From: Desulfobacterales bacterium
GTDB lineage: Bacteria > Desulfobacterota > Desulfobacteria > Desulfobacterales > Desulfobacteraceae
Direction of reading: 5' to 3'
Length of the DNA: 10,067 nt
Assembly (NCBI GenBank): GCA_022361315.1
Contig: JAKSBB010000141.1
Span: forward strand, 1 to 10,067
Numbering within the stretch: the stretch's first letter is position 1; every line of letters begins with the position of its first letter. This document shows positions 1 to 5,545 of this stretch, piece by piece. The notes beneath the pieces are model-generated. The model saw nothing but the letters and a program-made list of their open reading frames with translations. It was not told the origin of the DNA and did no database searches. Made by a program: the position numbers and the translations under genes.

Positions 1-1
1 C

Positions 2-1426
2 GGGCTTAACGTATTCTCCGAAAACCAACTGAAAACCCTTCACTACAGTGCACTCCAGGTGTTGAAAAACACCGGGATAAAAGTGGAGAGCCGCGAAGCC
101 GCCGACATCTTCAGAAATGCCGGTGCCGACGTGGAGGATAAGGAGACCTATTCCATCGTCCGGATTCCCGCATTTCTGGTGGCGGACAGCCTTCAGTCCG
201 TACCGTCCACCACGGTCTATTACGGTCGCGATCCTGAAAAGGACTACGTGATGGAACCAGGCCGGGTAGGATTTTCCACCTTTGGGGAATGCGTCCAGGT
301 CATTGATCCTGAAACGAAAGAGGTAAGATCATCCACCCACGAAGACCTTAAGATGGCCACCCGTCTGTGCGACCATCTGGATGAGATCAATGTGGTGGAG
401 CGGGCAGTAGGTTCGCTGGACAAGATCTCCGATCTCCAGGCGGTGTACAACTACGCCGCCATGGTGGAAAGCACATCCAAACATGTGTTGTTGGGATTTA
501 ACAGCCGGGAGAATGCCAGGCAGATCATCGAGATTGCCCACATTGCCGCAGGGGGTGAGGACAATTTCAGGAAACGTCCCATTGTGACGGCTTTTGTCTG
601 TCCCTTGAGCCCCCTGACCCTGGCGCAGACCTGCTGCGATGTCACCATCGAGTGCGCCGGCCAGGGCATGGGCATTGCCATAATCCCCATGTCCCTTTCC
701 GGCGCCACTGCCACGGCCACCCTGGCCGGCCAGCTGGTGATCCACACTGCGGAGGTGCTGAGTACCATTATCCTGGCCCAGCTGGTACGGCGGGGCACCC
801 CCTGCACCTTTGCCTCCTGTTCCACCATCATGGATATGCGGTTTGCAGGCCCTGCGGTGGGGGCACCGGAATACGGCATGATCGGTGCCGGTCTGGCTGC
901 CATTGCCCGGTACCTGGAACTGCCATGCTGGGTGGGCGGCGGCCACTCAGACAGCAAAATTCCCGACGCCCAGGCCGCCTACGAGGCCACCCTTACGGCA
1001 ACCGTCTCCGCTCTGGGCGGGGCCAACATCGTATACGGTGCCGGTTGCCTGGACCAGGGCATGACTTTTGACTTTGCCAAACTGGTGATGGATGCCGAGA
1101 TGATCCGGAACGTCCATAAAACCCTTGAAGGCATCGCCATAAATGAAGATACCCTGGCGCTGGACGTTATCCACGAAGTGGGCCCCGGCGGCCAGTTCCT
1201 GGCCTCCAGACATACGGTGGACCATATGCGCTCCCTGTCCCAGTCCAAGGTATTTGACCGGCGCAACCGGGAGGGCTGGCAGAATGCCGGCGGACAGGAC
1301 CTGACCCAGCGGGCCTATGAGATGGCAGAAGAGATTCTGGCCTCCCATGAGGCAATGCCGCTGCCGGAAGGGGCATCTGAAAAAATCAATGATCTGCTGA
1401 AAACCTGGGAGGAAAATCTGAAATAG
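2..1426 (+). CDS. MttB-family (non-pyrrolysine) corrinoid-dependent methyltransferase, 5'-partial
   Basis: The reading frame is open from the first bases of the window and reads GLNVFSENQLKTLHYSALQV before the first possible start, a GTG at 59. That is the usual start-region sequence of the trimethylamine/quaternary-amine methyltransferase family, so the true start lies upstream and only about 10-20 residues are missing (474 seen; the family is roughly 470-500). Family-like stretches include SKIPDAQAAYEATLTA, GANIVYGAGCLDQGMTFDF and EVGPGGQFLASRHT. Family members move a methyl group from a methylated amine to a cognate cobalamin protein in the cytoplasm. The frame has no internal TAG, unlike pyrrolysine-containing MttB of methanogens, so it resembles MtgB-type enzymes (glycine betaine) and their relatives for proline betaine, carnitine or gamma-butyrobetaine. 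The BCCT transporter gene 58 bases downstream supports a betaine-like substrate. The exact substrate cannot be read from the sequence. It ends in TAG. Confidence 0.9.
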   Translation, partial: GLNVFSENQLKTLHYSALQVLKNTGIKVESREAADIFRNAGADVEDKETYSIVRIPAFLVADSLQSVPSTTVYYGRDPEKDYVMEPGRVGFSTFGECVQVIDPETKEVRSSTHEDLKMATRLCDHLDEINVVERAVGSLDKISDLQAVYNYAAMVESTSKHVLLGFNSRENARQIIEIAHIAAGGEDNFRKRPIVTAFVCPLSPLTLAQTCCDVTIECAGQGMGIAIIPMSLSGATATATLAGQLVIHTAEVLSTIILAQLVRRGTPCTFASCSTIMDMRFAGPAVGAPEYGMIGAGLAAIARYLELPCWVGGGHSDSKIPDAQAAYEATLTATVSALGGANIVYGAGCLDQGMTFDFAKLVMDAEMIRNVHKTLEGIAINEDTLALDVIHEVGPGGQFLASRHTVDHMRSLSQSKVFDRRNREGWQNAGGQDLTQRAYEMAEEILASHEAMPLPEGASEKINDLLKTWEENLK

Positions 1427-1472
1427 ACCGACACGAATACGAAGACCCGAATAAATATTTATTAACTTAACA

Positions 1473-1480
1473 GAGGAGGA
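1473..1480 (+). promoter_or_regulatory. Ribosome binding site fixing the BCCT start
   Basis: AGAGGAGGA contains a full GGAGG (1475-1479) five bases before ATG 1485. The in-frame TTG at 1482 is only two bases from it, so ATG 1485 is preferred. The 58-base gap from the methyltransferase gene has no terminator; it contains only a 14-bp AT-rich palindrome at 1450-1463. Confidence 0.75.
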
Positions 1481-1484
1481 TTTG

Positions 1485-3041
1485 ATGAACGCATTAATGG
1501 AAAGAGTTTTCGGTAAGTTTGATCGGGCTGTCTTTTATCCGACAGTCATACTGTTTGCTCTTGTGTTTCTGGTGATAATCGTTGCCCCGGATGCTTTTAA
1601 AGGGGCCTTGGGCGCGATTACCCAAGGGTTGATTTTCAATGTACCCTGGCTGTTCCTATGGGGGGGTGCCATCATTTTCGGCTTCTGTATCTGGGTCGCT
1701 TTCAGTCAGTACGGCAGTATCAAACTTGGCGGTGAAGATGAAGAACCCGCCTATGATTTTGTTTCCTGGGTGGCCATGATGTTCAGTGCGGGCCTGGGTC
1801 TTACCGCCCTGCTCTGGGCCTGTGCCGAGCCCCTCTACCATTTATTCCAGTCCAGCCATACCATTGATGCCGGTACCGCCGGCAAACCCCAGGGAATTCC
1901 CATGGCAACCATGCTGACGGTCTGGGACTGGGGATTGCACTGCTGGGCCTTCTTTACCATCGGTGCGCTGGCCATTGCCCTGCCGGCTTACCGTAAAGAC
2001 AAACCCATGACATTGAGTATCGGGTTGTACGGTCTTTTGGGTGAAAAGACAGAAACCTCCATCTGGGGCAAGCTGACCAATATATTGGGGGTTATCGCCA
2101 CCCTTGGGGGAAACTCCGTATCCATCGGCCTGGGACTCAGCTGCCTCACCTACGGTATGTCCAGGGTGTTCGGCCTTGAGGTTACCATGGGACTGAAAGT
2201 GGGCGTGCTCATCCTGCTCATCACAGGCTTTACCCTGTCTGCGGTGTCCGGTATCCGGAAGGGCATCAAGATTTTAAGTAATTTTAACATCTATCTCAGC
2301 TTTGCATTCCTGCTCTTTTTGATCGTCTTTGGCGAGACCAAATTTTTGATCAACCTCTTCACCCAGGTCACCGGCCAGTACCTGGATCATTTCCTGACCC
2401 TCACCCTCTGGACGGATGCCGCCAACTTCGTCACCAAGGAAGACGGCAGCATCGTCTGGGAACAGCGTAGCTGGCTGAACTGGTGGGAAATTTTCTACTG
2501 GCTGTGGTGGATCAGCTATATCCCCTTCTGTTCCGGCTTTATCGCCCGTATTTCACGGGGCCGTACCATTAAAGAGTTTGTTACCGGTTCAATTCTTGCC
2601 CCCACAATGGTTGTACTCCTGATCGTCTCCTTCTGGGGCGGCACCTCAGCATTTCTGCAGACCACCGGGGCTGACGTGGAACTCTGGGATATTGCCCGGA
2701 ACAACTTCGGTGACGTGATCTACTCCGTGCTGGAGAATTTCCCCATGTCCGGGCTGGCCATATTTATGATGTTCCTCAGCCTGACCATTTACGGCATTAC
2801 CACATCCGACTCCGCAGCTTACTTCCTTGCCATGCAGACCTCCGGCGGTGACAAAGATCCCAAACTGCCCATGCGTGTCCTGTGGGGCTGCCTCCTGGGC
2901 GGTATTGGTCTGGCTCTATTGTTAATGGATAAGATGAAGATTCTGCAGTCCATGGCCATTGTCTGCGGCGCACCATTCTTCTTTGTGGCGATTGCCTATA
3001 TGATCTCCATCTATAAAATGCTTAAAAACCGTATGGTTTAG
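1485..3041 (+). CDS. BCCT-family betaine/carnitine/choline transporter
   Basis: A 518-residue, very hydrophobic inner-membrane protein of the usual BCCT length and a 12-helix pattern. Signature regions are visible: SAGLGLTALLWACAEPLYH at about 101-119 (TM3 region, with two glycines of the substrate/sodium-site GxGxG seen in BetP), WDWGLHCW at about 147-154 (TM4 region), and FYWLWWISY followed by ARISRGRTIKEF at about 337-365 (the BCCT family signature with the aromatic cage). The family imports quaternary amines by sodium or proton symport or by exchange. The protein lacks the long charged N- and C-terminal tails of osmosensing BetP-type carriers; it ends at KNRMV. That fits substrate uptake for catabolism better than osmotic regulation. 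It almost certainly shares a transcript with the methyltransferase upstream, and a strong hairpin terminator follows. Its last 92 codons (stop included) recur as a remnant at 7451-7726. The substrate is inferred; the family call is firm. Confidence 0.93.
   Translation: MNALMERVFGKFDRAVFYPTVILFALVFLVIIVAPDAFKGALGAITQGLIFNVPWLFLWGGAIIFGFCIWVAFSQYGSIKLGGEDEEPAYDFVSWVAMMFSAGLGLTALLWACAEPLYHLFQSSHTIDAGTAGKPQGIPMATMLTVWDWGLHCWAFFTIGALAIALPAYRKDKPMTLSIGLYGLLGEKTETSIWGKLTNILGVIATLGGNSVSIGLGLSCLTYGMSRVFGLEVTMGLKVGVLILLITGFTLSAVSGIRKGIKILSNFNIYLSFAFLLFLIVFGETKFLINLFTQVTGQYLDHFLTLTLWTDAANFVTKEDGSIVWEQRSWLNWWEIFYWLWWISYIPFCSGFIARISRGRTIKEFVTGSILAPTMVVLLIVSFWGGTSAFLQTTGADVELWDIARNNFGDVIYSVLENFPMSGLAIFMMFLSLTIYGITTSDSAAYFLAMQTSGGDKDPKLPMRVLWGCLLGGIGLALLLMDKMKILQSMAIVCGAPFFFVAIAYMISIYKMLKNRMV
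2766..3041 (+). repeat. Parent copy of the duplicated BCCT 3' segment
   Basis: This 276-base stretch of the transporter gene aligns without gaps to 7451-7726. By hand count about 35 bases differ (roughly 87% identical). Most differences are in third codon positions, and only five residues change. The two copies are therefore diverged paralogues, not a fresh duplication. Confidence 0.9.
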
Positions 3042-3060
3042 CATTATTACATAGTACCCT

Positions 3061-3087
3061 GTGGCCGGTGCCTTTGGCATCGGCCAC
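3061..3087 (+). other. GC-rich hairpin preceding the terminator (copy 1)
   Basis: GTGGCCGGTGCC, loop TTT, then GGCATCGGCCAC forms a 12-bp stem with one G-U pair. It lies 19 bases after the BCCT stop and has no T-run of its own. An equivalent 12-bp stem precedes the terminator at 7754-7778. It may stabilise the mRNA 3' end; that role is inferred. Confidence 0.65.
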
Positions 3088-3091
3088 AACA

Positions 3092-3130
3092 AAAACGGCA
3101 GCTTCCTACACACACTCCGGCTGCCGTTTT
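3092..3130 (+). terminator. Rho-independent terminator after BCCT (tail repeat copy 1)
   Basis: The 11-base arms AAAACGGCAGC (3092-3102) and GCTGCCGTTTT (3120-3130) pair perfectly around a 17-base loop containing ACACACTCC, ending in a T-run. The symmetry of the A- and T-runs means it can work on both strands. Two further copies lie at 3913 and 7785. This loop carries three extra bases compared with those two copies. Confidence 0.85.
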
Positions 3131-3192
3131 ACTATCTAAGGGTATTGAAATAGACAACAATTGTAACATTTAGCAATAATTATGGGAGATCT

Positions 3193-3789
3193 ATGAAAAT
3201 AATATGTCATGGTGACAGTCTAACCGAAGGTCGCGATATTGAAAGAGCATATACCTGGAGTTCCCTTGTTCAAAATAACCTGGAGGTAACCGTTTTAAAT
3301 CATGGTATTGGCGGGGACACTACGGCAGGTATGCTGAGCCGGTTTCCCTTTGATATAGTTCAGCAGAAGCCTGATGCAGTCATTTTCATGGGCGGTACCA
3401 ACGACTTGTGGTGGGATTTGGAACTGAATTTGATTCAGGCCAACTTATCGGCCATGGTTTGTCAGGCCAGGTACCATGGGATTGCATCAATCGTTGGACT
3501 TCCACTTCCCATCTGGATTGATAAAGCAAGGGAGCAGGAATGGGAACCGCCAGTCAATGGGTATGCGCATATGTCCTCAAAGCTCAGTCAGTTGGTAAAA
3601 AACCTAAAGTCCTCGGCTGCTCTATGGGAGGTGCCTGTGCTGAATTTTCACAGTTTATTTTTAGATGATCAAAACCAGGTCCAAACGTCTATGTTTTTGG
3701 AAGATGGCGTTCATGCAGGAAAAGACGGACACCGGGCGATGGCTATCTATGCAGCAAAAGTTATCAAAGAAATCTTTCACTTCTCCTGA
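3193..3789 (+). CDS. SGNH/GDSL-family hydrolase (esterase/lipase-like)
   Basis: A 198-residue protein with the complete set of SGNH blocks: GDSL at 7-10 (nucleophile Ser9), NHGIGGDTTAG at 36-46 with Gly of block II, GTND at 68-71 (Asn70 of the oxyanion hole), and DGVH at 171-174 (Asp171 and His174 of the triad). All catalytic residues are present, so it is probably an active ester hydrolase. It has no signal peptide or membrane segment, so it is probably cytoplasmic. ATG 3193 has a GGGAG (3184-3188) just upstream. It lies between two copies of the tail-repeat terminator and so seems to be its own transcription unit. Its base composition is AT-richer than the operon before it. The substrate cannot be inferred; a link to betaine esters is possible but unsupported. 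Confidence 0.88.
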   Translation: MKIICHGDSLTEGRDIERAYTWSSLVQNNLEVTVLNHGIGGDTTAGMLSRFPFDIVQQKPDAVIFMGGTNDLWWDLELNLIQANLSAMVCQARYHGIASIVGLPLPIWIDKAREQEWEPPVNGYAHMSSKLSQLVKNLKSSAALWEVPVLNFHSLFLDDQNQVQTSMFLEDGVHAGKDGHRAMAIYAAKVIKEIFHFS

Positions 3790-3912
3790 TATTTTCAATC
3801 AACCAATGCATAGACATAGATTTGCCGGATCCGGTCAGGGCGATCTGCTCTGTAGACCCCGCAGTTGGATGCTGGGGATCGGCTTCAATCCGAAACACCG
3901 GCCATAAATAGG

Positions 3913-3948
3913 AAAACGGCAGCTTACACACACTCCGGCTGCCGTTTT
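3913..3948 (+). terminator. Rho-independent terminator after SGNH gene (tail repeat copy 2)
   Basis: Arms AAAACGGCAGC (3913-3923) and GCTGCCGTTTT (3938-3948) surround the 14-base loop TTACACACACTCCG, and the T-run continues to 3950. Stem and loop are identical to copy 3 at 7785-7822. Similarity to copy 3 starts at 3896 (CACCGGCCA), which is the right arm of the preceding GC-rich hairpin; the left arm is missing here. So this is a truncated copy of the BCCT tail. Confidence 0.85.
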
Positions 3949-4090
3949 TTATTTGGCCAGGTCAGCACCAAGGCATTGACAATTTGCGGAATTTTTCCAT
4001 GACGATAATCGTACAGTGAAATCATTGCCCAAGCACAAGTCATAAAATGCCCAGGAGAAATGGGATTGAATTCATTGGAAAACCGTCATG

Positions 4091-4126
4091 TTTGACATAT
4101 TCAGACACTATTTGACACTATTCAAC
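4091..4126 (+). promoter_or_regulatory. Candidate upstream activator sites: two tandem imperfect dyads
   Basis: TTTGA-N5-TCAGA at 4091-4105 and TTTGA-N6-TCAAC at 4111-4126 are imperfect inverted repeats that begin exactly 20 bp apart, two turns of the helix, on the same DNA face. They lie about 130-150 bases before the transcription start predicted from the sigma-54 promoter, where enhancer sites of sigma-54 activators usually lie. The obvious candidate ligand is the Fis-type HTH of the activator encoded at 5546. The binding itself is inferred. Confidence 0.5.
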
Positions 4127-4222
4127 ATTTTCATGCAACACTCACCAGCTCTGCAAAACAGAAATCCAAACAAAACAACGAAAATACTTTCATTTCAAAA
4201 GGTTATCAAACAAAATTCTGAG

Positions 4223-4238
4223 CGGCATCACTATTGCT
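4223..4238 (+). promoter_or_regulatory. Sigma-54 (-24/-12) promoter of the UroD-like gene
   Basis: CGGCATCACTATTGCT has the invariant GG (4224-4225) and GC (4236-4237) with exactly 10 bases between them. Against the consensus TGGCAC-N5-TTGC it differs at only two places (C for T first, T for C sixth). Transcription would start near 4249, giving a 5' leader of about 52 bases. No other GG-N10-GC site close to this consensus was found in the intergenic regions I scanned. Confidence 0.75.
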
Positions 4239-4300
4239 AATTACAGAGAAACAATTAACCGCAACAGAAAGAAGTGTTAACACCCAATCAGGAGAAAGAA

Positions 4301-5305
4301 ATGACACCAAGAGAACGATTCATGAAAGCCCTTAATCTTGAAGAACCTGATCAAGTCCCCTTTGCCGACTGGGTCAATGACGGTATTCGCCAGAAACTTG
4401 TGGAGGCCAAGGGAGCAAGTGAAATGGATGAAGCAGAATTTGCCGATGCCATCGGTTTTGATGCCATCGGATACCAAGGTATTTATGCCATGTCACCGGT
4501 ATGCGATGAAACCATGACAGACGAAAAAGGAGATGTTCATTACATGGGAAGAGGCTTGATCCGGACAGAAAAGGATCTGGACATGATGGTATACCCTGAC
4601 TTGAGCAAGGATAACAGGCTGGATGAAGCCAAGCGATTCGTCGACAAGTACGGCAAAAAAGACCTGGCACTCTATTGTGGTATCCGCCCAGGTATCCAGC
4701 CCACCTATCTGTCCCTGGGATGGTTAAAATTTGGGGAATCCATGTTGGGAGACCAGAAACTGTTAAAGGGAATTTACGATCGGTATATTGAATGGAATTG
4801 CAGAAACATTGAAGTGCTTGAAGAGGTTGGATTTGATTTCTTCTTCCTTTACGATGACATTGCTTATAAAAAAGGCCCCATGTTCTCGCCCACCTTTTTA
4901 CGCGAGTTTTTCCTTCCCCGGTTCAAACAACTGGCCGAAACAATCTCCATTCCCTGGGCTTATCATTCCGACGGTGACCTTTCCACCATTTTTGAAGATC
5001 TGCTTGGCCTTGGCATGAACTGTATCAATCCCATTGAACCTCCCTCAATGGATATTGAAAAGGTTAAAAAAGAGTATGGACACCGAGTGGCCCTGTGGGG
5101 AAATATTGACCTGGTCCACACCCTTCCCCATGGCACCGTGGAAGAGGTAGAGGCGGAAGTAAAGGAACGTATTAAAAAAATAGGTAAAGGCGGTGGATTC
5201 ATCCTTGGAACGGCCAACAGTATTACAGATTTCTGCAAAGTGGAAAATATATTGGCCATGTCAAAGGCTGTCAAAACATATGGTAAATATCCTATTCAAC
5301 TTTAG
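4301..5305 (+). CDS. Uroporphyrinogen decarboxylase (UroD/MtaA-CmuA) superfamily protein
   Basis: A 334-residue soluble protein of the usual family length. I chose ATG 4301 because AGGAG (4290-4294) lies six bases before it; the earlier in-frame GTG 4274 has no such site. The N-terminus MTPRERFMKALNLEEPDQVPFADW and the C-terminal run HSDGD...NPIEPPSMDIEKVKK...ALWGNID...GGGFILGTANSI...VENI are characteristic of the URO-D barrel family that includes methylcobalamin-handling MtaA/MtbA-like methyltransferases. True haem-pathway UroD is unlikely given the N-terminal sequence and the context. The zinc-binding HxC of MtaA is replaced by His222-Ser-Asp224, and the C-terminal cysteine position (PGCG in MtaA) appears as TAN, so coenzyme-M-type zinc chemistry is doubtful. 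The upstream sigma-54 promoter and the neighbouring activator suggest regulated, substrate-induced expression. The reaction is unknown; a role in methyl transfer or demethylation is inferred from the family and the MttB-BCCT neighbourhood. It ends in TAG. Confidence 0.85.
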   Translation: MTPRERFMKALNLEEPDQVPFADWVNDGIRQKLVEAKGASEMDEAEFADAIGFDAIGYQGIYAMSPVCDETMTDEKGDVHYMGRGLIRTEKDLDMMVYPDLSKDNRLDEAKRFVDKYGKKDLALYCGIRPGIQPTYLSLGWLKFGESMLGDQKLLKGIYDRYIEWNCRNIEVLEEVGFDFFFLYDDIAYKKGPMFSPTFLREFFLPRFKQLAETISIPWAYHSDGDLSTIFEDLLGLGMNCINPIEPPSMDIEKVKKEYGHRVALWGNIDLVHTLPHGTVEEVEAEVKERIKKIGKGGGFILGTANSITDFCKVENILAMSKAVKTYGKYPIQL

Positions 5306-5535
5306 CCGGAAAAATAAAAAGAAAAATTACAGGGAATTATCATGATGGATTAAATTGAGAAGTATAGATGCGTAACAAACAATACCACAAGGGTGTATTA
5401 TATCTACCGGCCGAGAGGAATAGCTAAGCTCGTTTTCCCCGGAAATAAGGCGTATAAAAGGTGAATGCGTCTTTTGGTCGGATATGGAAATGGACTGAAG
5501 ATGATGCTACGATGCCTCTAAATGACTTTTATTTC

Positions 5536-5540
5536 GGAGG
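5536..5540 (+). promoter_or_regulatory. Ribosome binding site fixing the activator start
   Basis: GGAGG lies five bases before ATG 5546. The longer in-frame ATG at 5522 has no such site, and its extra eight residues include the ribosome site itself. The 5306-5535 interval upstream holds no gene, no GG-N10-GC motif and only weak hairpins, so the activator may be read through from the UroD-like gene or have its own weak promoter. Confidence 0.7.
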
Positions 5541-5545
5541 CCCTC

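Larger units (their letters stand above)
3790..4300. other. 511-base non-coding region with terminator, candidate activator sites and sigma-54 promoter
   Basis: I see no convincing gene between the SGNH stop and the UroD-like start. The first about 100 bases (3820-3905) are GC-richer than the rest and are open in several frames, so no frame is favoured. Then comes the terminator at 3913-3948. From about 3955 the sequence is AT-rich and non-coding, with two TTTGA-type dyads at 4091-4126 and a sigma-54 promoter at 4223-4238, all pointing toward the UroD-like gene. Confidence 0.7.

Noticed and set aside
329..957. Long minus-strand ORFs opposite the methyltransferase gene
   Set aside because: These are shadows of the GC-rich coding strand. 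The plus-strand protein matches a known family over its whole length.
3820..3907. Short open stretches on both strands between the SGNH gene and terminator copy 2, one minus-strand reading containing TGSGKS
   Set aside because: Several frames are open at once over less than 120 bases, none has a ribosome site, and the P-loop-like string is too short to mean anything. It could be gene debris, but no frame is favoured.
3971..3987. GGCATTGACAATTTGC as a second sigma-54 promoter
   Set aside because: GG and GC are 12 bases apart instead of the required 10.
3976..4009. TTGACA and GATAAT as a sigma-70 promoter before the UroD-like gene
   Set aside because: The spacing is 22 bases, too long for a normal promoter. 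The sigma-54 site at 4223-4238 is far better.
4092..4140. Two perfect TTGACA hexamers (4092, 4112) as -35 boxes
   Set aside because: Neither has a reasonable -10 box at 16-18 bases. The 20-bp repeat and dyad pattern fits activator sites better.
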